Source: Prochilodus magdalenae (taxonomy: Eukaryota; Chordata; Actinopteri; Characiformes; Prochilodontidae). From it: DNA of 64,000 nucleotides. The stretch's first letter is position 1, and each line of letters begins with the position of its first letter. Where the stretch lies: the NCBI GenBank assembly GCA_024036415.1, contig JAMWET010001238.1, positions 1 to 64,000 on the forward strand. Reading direction: 5' to 3'. A program made the translations under genes and the position numbers. The notes under the pieces are model-generated. The model was not told the DNA's origin, searched no databases, and saw only the letters and a list, made by a program, of their open reading frames with translations. Shown piece by piece: positions 11,728-23,378 of the stretch.

Positions 11728-14700
11728 CTGAAGCAAGAGGATAGGAATTTATTCATCCAGTCTATAAGCATTTATCCAAACATAGCAGATCTGATGGAGG
11801 TTAGTGCTGGAGGAGAAAAAGAGGGAGAGAAGGAAGCTGAAGGAGACTGCCAGAACTGAAGGAGCAGAGTTGATGGAGGTTAGTGGTCAAGAAGAGGGAG
11901 AGCTGTATAAGGTCATAATACTGTATATAAGTTTGAATACAAAACCGTTGTAGTGTTTATTTTCATACCTTGATTATTCTTTCTGTCCTAAAAATAAAAG
12001 AAAAAATATCCAGAAATTAGAAAATTATTTCCTAGAATGATTTACAGTGTATTAAAAATCTTTTCCAATCTTACCTGGTTTCTGTTGCGCCTGCGGTCAG
12101 ACAGCTTGATCCACAGCTGCACAATCTGTAAATGTATCATTCGAGTTTATTGTAATCAGTGACTATTCAAATACACTCATCATCAGTAGAATATCTGCAC
12201 CCAGAAGGAGGTGTAAGCTTGCAGGTCTGTTGGGAGGGAAGATAAAGGTGGCCAGGATCAATAACTGATGATAAATTTAGACTGATATGATCAATATTTA
12301 TTGAGCTACACATACAGAAGTCTGTCTCTCAGTATGGCGTCGGGCCGCCGTGTTTGCTAACCCAACACACCAGACGTCTCGGTATGGAGCTGTAGAGGTT
12401 CCTAATGGTGTCCTGTGATAATCCATCCCATGCAGCTTGAACATCCTCACACAGTTCCTGCAGATGGTGCGGTAGGGGTGGAGGTGGAGTGACACCAGGC
12501 CTTCTGGACGTGTGACGACAAACCGTTCATCTTGGTGCTGACCACGGTGCCTCCACACACGGGTTCGTTGGGCGTCTCCACCAAGACTAAAGCGGGACTC
12601 GTCACTGAAGATGACCCGCTGCCATTCTGAGTCACTCCATGCCAGTCTGGTACGACACCACTGCAGTCTTTGGTGACGGTGACGTGGTGTTAAGGACGGT
12701 CGTGGTAACGGTCTGTGTGCATGTAGTCCTGCGTGGTGCAGCCGTCTGCCAATAGTGCTGCACTAACAGGACGACTCATGGAGGACACCACTGCTCACTG
12801 GATGTCTGTAATGGTGGCTGTTGTGTCAGTCAGGTACAGGGATAAGACCCGTCCCTGCTTACGTAACAAGTGTGGTCGAGTGTGAAACTTGAATTATTAG
12901 CCTGTCTCACCATGTCAAACCTACACACAGAGTTTCATTCCTGTTGGTTGACTCCTTCTGGGTGCAAATACTTTTTCAGTGATGAGTGTACAATGAACAC
13001 TTTTGAATGAGAACATCTCATGATGGAACAGTCATCGCTACACTGAAGTTTATTTACCTGTGACATAAAATAAAACAGTAAATAAATAGTATCTACTTAC
13101 TTTGACCACAATTACTATTATGCTGAGTGCAATCACTATGTACATCACTGAAAGAAAACAGAATGCAGATTAATAAAGAGATGGTGATTATGTTCTCCAG
13201 TTACATTTACTACTGCTGTAGAAGATCATGTGCACATGTGCCATACTGTAACTGAGATGTGTACTGTTGGATGGGTAATCTGGGTTTATTAAAGATTAGT
13301 TTTGCTTACCATTGAACATTTTTGTAATCAGTCCATTCCATTGTTCTGAAAAAGTACAGAGATTTATAAAGATCAGTTAAACGCTATTGATAGAGATTTT
13401 TTGTCATCTAACTAATCCCACAGTTTTTAAGATAACACAACAAAACTCATACTGACCCTCACTCCTCCATGTGTCTAATCCACAGCCGTACTGACCCTCA
13501 CTCCTCCATGTGTCTAATCCACAGTCGTACTGACCCTCACTCCTCCATGTGTCTAATCCACAGCCGTACTGATCCTCACTCCTCCATGTGTCTAATCCAC
13601 AGTCGTACTGACCCTCACTCCTCCATGTGTCTAATCCACAGTCGTACCGACCCCGACTCCTCTGTGTCTAATCCACAGCCGTACTGACCCTCACTCTTCT
13701 GTGTCTAATCCACAGCCGTACTGACCCTCACTCCTCTGTGTCTAATCCACATTTACACTGACCCTCACTCCTCTATATGTCTAATCCAGCATATTATGCT
13801 GAGTGCAATCATTATGTACATCACTGAAAGAAAATAAAGATTAATAAAGAGACAGTGATGCCAGTGACCTCTCATTCAGGTTCTGACTGTTATAGGTATA
13901 ATTATTCACTACTGCTGTAGAAGATGATGTGTACATGTACCATACTGTAACGAGATGTGTACTGTTGATGGGTAATGTGGGTTTATTAAAGTTTAGTTTT
14001 GCTCACCGATGGCCGATGCTGTAGGCTCTCCATTTTTGTCGCTGCGTTCTGAAAAAGGGCACACATTTATATAGATCAATTAAACGCTATTGATCGAGAT
14101 TTTGTCATCTAACTAATCCCACAGATTTTGAGATATTAACACAACAAAACTCCATACTGACCCTCACTCCTCTATGTGTCTGATACACATGTAAGATGTC
14201 CAGATTGTTATTCTGATATTTATTCATTGATGCAGTTTCCTTGCTTCATGGATATCTGTACCATTCACAGTCAACAAATGCTCACCAAACCACCATCCTG
14301 GGCTGACTGTGAGTATTTGCCTGTAAACTAAAACATCAGAGGGGATATCTAGAATAGGCTGCAGGGCTGGGCCCTCTAGTGCTGAGGCGTTGTTGTACCG
14401 GACCAACAACTCAGATACATATTCTGGTCCATCTCCACACACACTATAATTTAAAAATGTTTTTTAATTTACCCTTAAAGTTACAGGTAGACAATGCAGT
14501 ATTGCCAGTACTTGTGTAATACTCATGTTGGTACTTGTTGGTGGGTTAGCAGCAGCAGTTTGGACCAACTGGAGCACAACATGTAAATAAAATCTTACAA
14601 CAACCCCACCACAAAGATATTAGAGCACAAACACATACACCTGTAAAGTCCTTAATCTGAATAAAGCGAAAACTCTGCTGATTTTGGGCCCCAAAAATGT

Positions 14701-15189
14701 TACTAGTGAATAAACGAGGACCTTGGGTTGCTGACCTTACAGACATTCCTATTCTACACATATGTCTGATACACACAGGTTTAACAGGGCAGTTACTTTC
14801 ATCTGAAAAATGTAAAGCATTTGAGGGACGATGTCTAATACAATTCTTTTTACCCAGTTATTTCACATTAAATGTAGTTTATCTCTCTTTATCTAATATC
14901 CTCATTTTACTAGCCAAAATATTTATGACAGGCTGACTAGACACTAGAAGAAAAAGATTTATCTTTTAACAATGTGGAAAGCTAACTCGGTGCATCATAA
15001 AGCATAAATAAGATTTATAATCGTGTCCCTCTTCCAGTGGAGATATGACCAACACACTTCCACAAGAATCGACTGGATAATCATATAAGCAGAAAAACAG
15101 ACATTCATCTATTTTATAAACGGCTTACCTGAGAGTACAGGCAAAATCTGAGCCAGGAGAAACGGCATTATCAAATCCAGCAATTCCAT
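11647..15189 (-). CDS. Small type I membrane protein, copy A (no cysteine-rich domain)
   Basis: The model is spliced from 15129-15189, 14007-14048, 13310-13345, 13101-13147, 12075-12125 and 11647-11727, with an optional microexon at 11969-11987. All junctions have GT/AG and consistent phases, giving about 105 residues. Exon 2 is a signal peptide starting MELLDLIMPFLLAQILPV. Two short polar exons form a stalk. The 47-nt exon encodes the membrane span, and the next exon gives a basic stop-transfer sequence, KLSDRRRNRNQ. A lysine interrupts the span (IVIVVKIVQLW), unlike copies B and C. The ectodomain found in copy B is absent, so this could be a stripped-down protein, a model missing an exon, or a decaying gene. 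I do not recognise the family. Confidence 0.45.
12172..12990 (-). mobile_element. Mariner/IS630-type transposon relic in the gene A intron
   Basis: The ends are inverted repeats starting tacactcatca and carrying gcacccagaaggag. On the minus strand a broken transposase is readable, with [20 protein letters not shown], the region around the second strand of the DDE fold. The element lies in the intron between the transmembrane and juxtamembrane exons. Copies occur in the same intron of B (25364-26054) and C (56461-57231), which dates the insertion before both duplications. The frame is broken. Confidence 0.85.
13449..13790. repeat. Minisatellite, about 36-bp unit, in gene A
   Basis: About nine units of the type cgtactgaccctcactcctc followed by atgtgtctaatccacagt are arrayed head to tail. 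The same unit is present about three times at 26472-26592 and about twenty times at 58373-59125, always next to the stalk exon. The short open frame across it only reflects a unit length divisible by three. Confidence 0.95.
13790..13823 (-). pseudogene. Truncated second transmembrane exon in gene A
   Basis: The acceptor and first 34 nt duplicate the transmembrane exon at 13101-13147. The sequence upstream (gccagtgacctctcattcag and beyond) matches that of copy C. The donor end is replaced by the minisatellite, so it cannot be spliced. Gene A therefore contains an internal duplication of a stalk-plus-span module, with one span destroyed. Confidence 0.7.
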
Positions 15190-16366
15190 TATCTACAAAA
15201 ATAAAAGAAACACAAACGGTGACGTGGCGTTATTTTGCACTGCTCTGTATTTGTTTCAGAAACTGAAATCCTTTTACCACTTTTCATCAAGGTTCAGTAA
15301 TGTACAGTGGAATTGATTGATAGATTAGAAATGTTGGATAAATGTAATTATACAAAGGTTTTCAACTGACTGAAGATTTTGCTGAATTATTTAATTATAA
15401 TTAACAAAAGTGAAATAATGTGTCTACATATACGTAATCATCATTTACACAGAGCTGTTGGACTTTCACACACACACTAAATAAAAATCCCTAAAATACG
15501 AACTACATGTGAAGGAACAAAGTTCAACTAAACTTTAACAGTTCTTTGTTAAAGTTTGGACACTTCCTGTGAATAATCTTATTTGCCCATTTTTTTAAGT
15601 TAACACATTTCCTACACATGTACGTCTGTAAATTTCTAAAAACGATTTAGTGTACAAAGAGATACAGATATTAAAACATAACATATAAAATGTGAAATTA
15701 CTTTTGTTTTATTTTTATTTCCAGTGTAATTAATTATCCAGTTAAACAATATTGTGCAATAAAATGTGCAGCATTAAAACGTTCTTCGTAGACATTGAAA
15801 ACCATAAATTGGCTTAAATTGGCTTAAATTGACAAGGGGTATATTTATCATATCTAAACTGTTTAATTATTACACACTTATACTACACTGTAAAGATGCA
15901 TTGCAAATATATAGAAGCCTTATATATGTATATATATACAGAAGTAATTTTAGAAATTTACATACACATAGATAATTACTATTAATAAAATAATAAATTG
16001 TAATAAAATATAAAAGCCCCGCTACTCAAACCAACTCAGGAACTTTACAGTTTAAAACAAGACCAGGGCTTCCAGAAACTACGTACTGATTTACATATAG
16101 ATAAGACGGTAGACCACATGCAATACATTATTGAGCACACAGCACAATGCAATAAATGTGCATTTTAGAGCAAATTAAACTAAATTAAACTAAAACTAAA
16201 TACAGTTTCTCTTTTTTTACACTTACATGACATTTATAAAATCATCAGAGTACTGTTTACCCCTCCCTCCACATTTCCCTCTTTAAACACCATGCCTGTG
16301 AGCAGTACCTCATTTAATTCAGTCTTATTCAGTCTAGAAATGTGTCTGAATAAAGCACAGACCTAC

Positions 16367-16466
16367 CTCCGGGGTTTCACTGCGAGCTCTACAGAACCTA
16401 ACCAGGCTTCCTTGAAAAGGGTATGATGTAAAGTGGAGGGAAAACTGCTAGTCTAGAGGTTTTATA
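16367..16466 (-). promoter_or_regulatory. TATA promoter and non-coding exon 1, gene A
   Basis: On the minus strand CTATAAAACC lies at 16460-16466. A transcript starting about 30 bp downstream would run through GTGAAACCCCGGAG to a GTAGGT donor at 16366. The next acceptor is tttttgtag in front of the signal-peptide exon. The arrangement is repeated at 62301-62398 with a TATATAA box. Its conservation together with the donor supports a working promoter in A and C. Confidence 0.6.
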
Positions 16467-16889
16467 GGGTTATGGAAAGGCATCATAATTATGTCTATGC
16501 ACTCTCCACCCCTAAATATTCACACCAAATGTGTATCCTGGTTTTGTAGACCCCTTAATGATCGTAATGGGAACAGAAAATCACCTGGATAAATTTAACC
16601 TGAAAAATTCAATGAAATATTGTTAAACTAGGACTTTATTGTCTTTCTCTGTGAAAGAAAAGGGATGAGAAAATAAAAATGTAACACTCTACATTGTTTC
16701 CAGGTTTCTTATTATTGAAATTATATTTCAACCAACATGTATTCCTGGCCCAAGTGATAAGACACATTTCAGTTATTCTATTCTAGCTCCATTTGTTAAA
16801 ACATTGCAAAATTAATTTAAATGTTCGACAGAATTTGAAGAAATAGCAGTTTTGATTGTACATTGGCTAGGTAAAATGTCTAGAGTGTC

Positions 16890-17480
16890 CAGGAGTTCAG
16901 ATGTACAGTAAACTGTAATAGTGCTAATAAATAACCTCTGATTTAACATGAGATTTGGTCCTCATCTGTCCTCTTCCCTCTTCCGGCCCGGCTGGGAAGA
17001 GTTGAAGAGCCTGATAGCTTTAGGAACAAAGGATCTCCTAACTCTGTGACAGTAACCTGCCACTTGCTCCTTCTGTCCATGATGATATTGTGCACTGGGT
17101 GTCCATCATAATCCATAATGGACAGCAGCTGTGCAGTGTCCTTCTCTCTGCCACCAACAACACCAACAACTGACCCTGCTTGTCCAGTCGCACGTCATCT
17201 CTCTTCTTAATGCTTCCTCCCTTCTGCTCTGGCTATCTCGACTTTTCCCTCGGTCTTGCAATCTCCCTTCATGTTTGGTCGCGTTTTGGTGCAGTGTTCA
17301 ACAAAGCTCATCTGACTTAGCTCTGCACGCATCAGTTCAAGTTCTTTGTTTCTGATTCCAGTCTTCAAGTCTAGGCTTAAAAAGTGTTCAGATGTGTTCA
17401 GTCGAGCCTTTGGTAATTAGCTTCCCTGCTAACTGCAAACACCACTTAGTGCTCTCATTCCTTCTTTCAAAGCTAACTGT
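16890..17480. mobile_element. Dispersed-repeat and LTR scraps
   Basis: The motif ccctcttccggccc...ggaagagttgaagagcctga (16975-17035) recurs at 58085-58150 and is a LINE-type repeat remnant. From about 17130 to 17350 the sequence resembles the 3' part of the gypsy-type LTRs elsewhere in the window (pyrimidine-rich, with ttagctctgcacgc). No intact element and no gene can be drawn. Confidence 0.4.
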
Positions 17481-18060
17481 CTGCGTCTTCTTTGAAAAAG
17501 CACATGTAAATAAATCTGACTTGGCTTGACTTCTCTGTTTTGTAGCTTAGTGACAATATGATGTCACCTGTGTGGGATATTCTCTACAAAGAAATCAATA
17601 ATCAATAATACAGGATTTCTGTCATTTTTATTTAAAGTCATTTTAGAAATGGACAGAGCATGCTCCCTCTCTACAATTCTTGCTTGCACAGAAGGGTAGA
17701 GTCAGGAGGCTGGAGATGTTGGAGTAGTTTATTTAAAGGCGATTGCAGTTCACTCACAGCTCTGTCTTGTCCAAAAACAAAGATTTGACCACAAGGTTTT
17801 TAGAGACTGTTTCACCACACCCTTAATGTACAAAGAGGATGTGTGCTTATCTAGTTTTACCCCCTCAACTCCCACCATTGTTATGTTCACCCACTCTGCA
17901 TCTTTTCAAACAGAAAATGAAGGACAAGAAAAACATCTCTTATTCTCAGTTACTGAATTTCCTGCCGTTGTTAAAACATAACAGAAAAAAAGTACTAATT
18001 TAATTCAGGAAGTGTGCTAGGTGACTTTAATCTGACACAAGGTTAGAAAGTTCTGAATAC
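17480..18060 (+). repeat. Segment shared with 36300-36930
   Basis: Two blocks match in the same order and orientation: gacttggcttgacttctctg through acagagcatgctccctctct, and then aggaagtgtgctaggtgact. They follow unit A here and follow the Ig-receptor gene at the second site. No exon is seen inside. Confidence 0.8.
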
Positions 18061-19100
18061 ATTATGTTTCCTGTGATGCTTCCAAATGGAAAAAGGATAT
18101 GGTGACCTTGTTTTATTGGCTGATCTTCAGAACTAAGAGCATTGACACACCACATTCATACCACTGGTAGCTCTATGTCTACAGGGCAAGAATCGCAGGT
18201 TACGCTGACAGAAAGAGTCTCTTCTAACAAAGCTTGTCTGTCCGGAGCTGAAAAGAAGGATCTCCACACTGGATGACTTAGCCCCAGGAGACTGTAGCAA
18301 TCAGGAAATATCTGGAGAGGGAAAGTAGCCTTCTACCCTTAACTTAGAACAGTACCCGCCTAACAAGCATTATCATCCCCTTTTAGCATATTCATAAATC
18401 TGCTTATGGAATGGCTTATCACGAGACAGGATACAACGCCCCATCATTTACGACTTCCCTCTGTCTCCACAGAGTCCTCTCAGGCAACTGGCGTGTGACC
18501 CCGTGGGATCCCCACAAGAGGAAACTTTAATGTGGGACTCCATTCAACCATTCCAGCCTAGAAACACAGGAAACTGTCATCGCTGGAAACGTTTATAAGT
18601 AGGAACCACTATTAAGGCCCGTCTTTTACTCTACCTGTGGGTCATGACCTCAAGAACTTATGATTGAAAGTTGATTGTATTTCTGTTCTAGCTATCCTAC
18701 AACAATGTATGAATTCTGAGACTTTATGGAAGTTTGTGATGCTAGGGTGATGAAGTTTCTGTTGTAATATGAAAAATACTAACCCCCAAGCTATCTAACC
18801 GTTAGTTATATGTGTTTAACCTGTTTCTACCCTTAGTGTCTGTTAAAGCTGATAAGCAGGAATGACCAGCTATCAGAGTTTACTTTAAAATCTAAAATAG
18901 TCAGTAGTGTACACTTCCTGTTTGTGGGGGAAGGCCCTAAACCATACACCAGGTCGAAGCCATCAATTAGGAGTAAGCTAATGAATATTCAGCCTCAATG
19001 AGCAAGTGGCATCCGCCCAGCAGGGGGTGGTACTCTGAATTGTCTCACTTTTCTGAGCCTTGAGATTCTAGCTTATTGCTCCTTGCCAACCTTCAGTGAC
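18061..19100. other. Unassigned spacer
   Basis: I see no exon chain, repeat array or recognisable element. Pieces near 18900-19060 could be untranslated parts of the adjacent gypsy element, but nothing proves it. Confidence 0.4.
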
Positions 19101-19101
19101 T

Positions 19102-20375
19102 TCAGCCTGCTCGATGAAGTTTTCTCCAGATGTCATCCAGGAACACTGAAAGTAACTTGGTGCCATCCTCGAGATTAGAAACAGATCTGAGAAGTTTATT
19201 TGTTTTGTTTTCACGCATTTTTAATGGGCAGTAATTCTTTGTCACCAATACCATCATTTTGTTACCAATACCAAAACTTGGCTGGAGCAAGTTTGTGCAA
19301 GCTAGGTTCACGGCTGAGTTGAGAAAGGACAGCACCTACCCCAACGCATCCACCTCCACTAGGAAAGGCAGAGCTGGATTAGGATGTTTAAGCAGGGGAG
19401 ACGAGGTGAACCTTCACTCAAGCTCCTTAAACATTCTCTCTGCTTGAGTGTTCCAAGCAAGTCGCTTAGCATTACCCTTAAGCAGTGAGGTGAGAGGAGC
19501 AGCAACAGAGCTATAATTTCTGATAAAATGGCGAGAGAAATTGGCAAAGTCTAAAAACCTTTGTAGATGGTGACTGGACGCAGGGATGGGCCGAGTGATG
19601 ACCGCTTGAATTTTGTGGTTGTCCATAACCACGCCTTCCAGACTAATAACAACCTAAAAATGAGGCCCAGGGCAGATGGAACTCACATTTCTCACCCTTT
19701 ACAAATAAATGGTTGTCAAAGAGGCAAGAGAGAACAGATGGAACATGCTGAACATGAGTTTGGTGGTCTGATGAGTAAATCAGAATGTCATCTATGTAAG
19801 CAATAACAAACACACCTAACATGTTCCAGAGGACTTCATTTAAGAAAGACTGGAAAACGGAAGGGGCGTTCCTCAAGCCAAAGGGCATCACTAAATATTC
19901 ATAGTGCCCACTTGTGGTCAGGAAGGCCGTTTTCCATTCATCCCCCTCCCTGATTCGAACCAGAGTATACACATTACGGAGGTCAACCTTGCTAACAACA
20001 CAACAGCGCGTTAATACTCTTGGTGAAAAGGAAGTTCAGTAGCCTTCTTTTTACTAAACACGCTGAATCAGAATACTCAGGAGGAATGCTTACAGGGGTC
20101 TGCACCTCGGGCCTTCTATACAGGTAGAGAATTTGGAACAACAGATGGTAAGGAAGGCAACTTTCAAAACAGTAGAGAGACCAAGACAAAATCTCCCTTT
20201 CAGCCCAAGAAATAAGAGGATCATGCCTTTTCAACCAAAACAGACATGTGTGATAACTCCCTGTCCAACAGGGTCCCCTTCAACAGCCGGGAGTTTTAGA
20301 GGACAGAAGTTCAGAGACAGTAAGCAAGTTCGACTTGAATAAAGTTTCCTTCGACTCCAGAGTCAATCAAGCTGA
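19102..20375 (-). pseudogene. Ty3/gypsy LTR-retrotransposon pol fragment
   Basis: On the minus strand the order is protease remnant, reverse transcriptase, then connection to RNase H. LIDSGVEGNFIQ near 20360 is the aspartic-protease active-site loop. [13 protein letters not shown] and [10 protein letters not shown] (19643-19972) are the reverse-transcriptase fingers and the YxDD catalytic motif. [20 protein letters not shown] (19414-19632) is the thumb/tether. Frames are shifted between these pieces, the region from protease to palm is damaged, and integrase and LTRs are not visible, so it cannot be active. Confidence 0.88.
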
Positions 20376-20706
20376 AAACACAGAGAGAGATTCTTGACAG
20401 TCAAGCCAAGCAGAGACCATACTCAGAGTGGGAATGCTCAGCACATTAAAGTGGAGATGACTCCACATGCTTTCTCTGGGATTGGTAATTAGCTTCCCTG
20501 CTAACCACTAACTAATTAGTTAGATTCAGCAGTTACAGTTTAATGCCAATGCCCAACTAAAGGCATTATAATACAGGAAAATTGAACAGATTAATATTAG
20601 ATTTAATAAAAAAATAGTACCTTCAGACAAAGAATTTAATAATGGAATTATTTATTGATTAAAATAAAACAAACACATGAGACATCTAAGAATATATATA
20701 TATTCT

Positions 20707-20890
20707 TTTTATTTGAATGAATTACGAGTGTGGTGCTTGCACACCAGTACAAATTCAAAAGTGAGAAATTCAAGGTCAAGCTCATTGTCCATATGCTTAA
20801 ACATATTTGAACAAACACAATACAGCCATTTGATTTTTGCTAACCAAGCCATTTCTACCTATAAGCAGTGTATTAATAAAACATGATTGA
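20707..20890 (-). terminator. Conserved 3'-end block with polyadenylation signal, gene B
   Basis: The minus strand ends in cgtaattcattcaaataaaa, the same AATAAA-bearing block as at 8525 and 51717. It would end the B transcript if the tail exon splices onward. Confidence 0.45.
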
Positions 20891-21098
20891 ATCAGATCCA
20901 GTGAATACTGGTAAATACATGGTACACAGTTAACCACAAGCAAACCAGATTAGTAAAGTTTCATATTCCTACTAATAGAACACAGAATGTAGAACCAGCC
21001 CTTCACATTCATAAAGAGATTTGATGTTATTTGAGCTTTGTGATGGAACAGATGTAGGAATATCGTACTATAACCTGAATTTACAGTACACAGCTACA

Positions 21099-21650
21099 CC
21101 CATCAGCCATCACATTAACACCACCTCCTTGTATATAGATAAATGGTCCATCTTATCAGCTCCACTGACCATATAGGATCACTCTGTAGTTCTACAGGGG
21201 CAGTGTCCTGTAGGGGGCAGCATCCTGTGTCCACTGATGAAGGACTATCGTCTCTGACTGTCCATCTACAAGGTGGACCAGCAAGGTAGGAGTGTCTAAT
21301 AGAGTGGACAGTGAGTGGACACAGTGTCTTAACACTCCAGCAGCACTGCTGTGTCTGATCCACTCACACCAGCACCACACACACTAACACCACCACCACC
21401 ACGTCAGTGTCACTGCAGTGCTGAGAATGATCCACCACCCGCATACTACCTGCTCTGTGGTGGTCCTGTGGGGGTCCTGTGGGGGTCCTGACCACTGAAG
21501 AACAGAGTAATACAGTATACAGAGAAACAGATGGACTACAGTCTGAACCTGTACACCTACAGAGTGTCCTGTACGGTCAGTGGAGCTGATAACATGGAGA
21601 CTGGGTGTAGATACAAGGAGGTGGTTCTAATATTATGGCTGATTGGTGTA
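21099..21650. mobile_element. Palindromic MITE-like element, copy 3
   Basis: This is the most complete copy. The left end is catcacattaacaccacctc and the right end is aggaggtggttctaatatta, its diverged inverse. Internal blocks match the other copies. Confidence 0.8.
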
Positions 21651-22780
21651 TATTCCCAAAGACAAACATGAAAGTGTATTACATGAACACACATATATAA
21701 TGAATATATAACTGCAGTGATATGAATACATGCATAAACCTTCCCTGAACTGAACCAAGGGAAAAAACAAATCACATATAACTCAAGCCATGAGAGGGAA
21801 TTAAAACAAGCCCTAGGTTCTTCCGTAGCACTTGTATGACTGCGAAAAGTGACCTTGCTAAAGCAAAGTTAAATTTTCCAAGGTGTCACCAGTTAGTCTG
21901 TTAGATGAATGTCTGAGCCAGCACTACACAGCCATACAGCATTAGAGTTTCATAAAAACGGAAAATCCTAAAACAGGATTAAGGGAGCAGAAACACTGTG
22001 GGCTCAGCTATTCAGTGTTACACCAGGGACTGGCCTCCTTTACCTGTTCAGTGGTCTCACCCCTGTCTATTTAACTCTACCTATTCATAAATAAACGCTG
22101 TGGTGGTTCTGACGGCAGTCAGATATAAATATACGGCAGTCATGCAGTGTTTGGGAACAAGCAGTGACGTTGCTGCTGTCTAACTAGTGCATCTCATTTA
22201 ACTGTCTTAAGGCTTGATGACTGTCCACTAGACAGTCTCGTAAACATTGCGTAGCTAGACAACTCACTAGGTATTAAAACACATGCGTGTTTATGGTTAT
22301 GAAGTATTATGAGTAACAGCCATGAGTAACTTCACTGCTGCATGTCCAGTTTATGTTATTACTATCATGCGCTCATTAGCACAGTGTTAGTTGTACCTGA
22401 CCTGCTGCTGTTATTACACTCCCACTGTATTTCTGCTCTCTGCATGATCACCCCTCTCACTGTGGCTCCTAGTTGTGGCATCTCGTCCACCAGGACTGCT
22501 CCTGCATATGTCTAGTACATTACATACTTTATATATGTACATGTGTTCTTCTCACTTCTATACCATGTAGTTAATAGCTCCTCTGTAGCCCCGCCCTCTT
22601 TATTCTGATTACTGTATATGCATACTCAGTACATACCTCATATACCCACATCCACTGTTACTGTCTGTGGTTTATAGCTCTTGATTAATTAGGGAAAACA
22701 CAGATAGAACAGCAAGACAATTAGTAACAAAGGTGTACAGTAGTGATGTACCAAAATGAAACACCTGACCTAAAATTAAA
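21651..22780. other. Intron or 3' flank shared with unit C
   Basis: No coding signal is seen. Long stretches (for example gttattactatcatgcgctc near 22355) match 52660-53420 in unit C. They are absent from unit A, which points to a closer B/C relationship here or to a deletion in A. Confidence 0.6.
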
Positions 22781-22781
22781 A

Positions 22782-22910
22782 TACACTATTTTGCCAAAAG
22801 TATTCACTCCCCCATCCAGAACACTGAATTCAGGTGTTCTAATCACTTTCATGGCCACAGGTGTATAAAACCAAGCACCTAGACATGCAACCAGGAGACT
22901 GGTACCTGTC
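22782..22910 (+). mobile_element. Truncated Tc1-like terminus in unit B
   Basis: Only the left end (ttgccaaaagtattcactcc through gtgtataaaaccaagc) of the element at 9299 remains. The LTR that follows it in A and C is missing, so a deletion removed the interval in B. Confidence 0.75.
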
Positions 22911-23378
22911 TGACTGCACTGTAACCCAAATAATCCAGTGTACCTTGCCTTAGAGCTGATTGTTTTACATTCTACCACATAGTTTACAGCAACCTTTTAC
23001 AGCCTCAAGAATCTATTTAAAATAACCCCATCTTCAATATGATCAGGATAACGTGTTCTTAAAGTAAACCGTCAGTTACACCTGGGGTTTAGGAGTTAAT
23101 CAAAAAACAAAAAAGAGGGTTTAAGTTGTCAACAGTCAAGTCAAATAAAGAACTACATGGCTCACTAGATCTAAACACGTATACCAGATGCAGTTATTTG
23201 TAAACAAATTTGGCTTAAATAAATGAAATGGATGAGCAATCCCAGCAATGCTAGGTCAAGTCAAATCAGGTTAACTCAGGTGTGATGTACCTTTGTATAT
23301 CATCATTAGTATTGATTAGTACTGGTGATGCTGCTTCTGGTGGCTTTGCCTCCTGTGGTACTACTTCTTGTGGGAATG

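Larger units (their letters stand above)
8340..16900 (-). repeat. Duplicated unit A
   Basis: This is the first of three direct repeats carrying the same small membrane-protein gene. It matches unit C (51555-62760) over almost its whole length, including one LTR, a terminal-repeat relic and the promoter. It matches unit B (20520-31690) over the exons and most introns. The left boundary is near the block ending in the conserved polyadenylation site. The right boundary lies about 400 bp upstream of the TATA box. Confidence 0.85.
17411..20505. repeat. Segment bounded by a 23-bp perfect direct repeat
   Basis: The words tggtaattagcttccctgct plus aac occur at 17411-17433 and again at 20483-20505. 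The segment between them contains the gypsy pol fragment and lies between units A and B. This is too long for a normal retrotransposon target duplication, so it more likely marks a duplication or recombination boundary. Confidence 0.6.

Noticed and set aside
13469..13687. Repeat protein [13 protein letters not shown]... and its counterpart at 58840-59127
   Set aside because: The frame exists because the minisatellite unit is about 36 bp. Frame continuity breaks wherever the unit length changes, and the array is intronic.
14224..14442. ORF ending ...LTVNGTDIHEARKLHQ next to gene A
   Set aside because: It is present in all three units but with frame-breaking differences in B and C, and has no in-phase splice junction to the gene.
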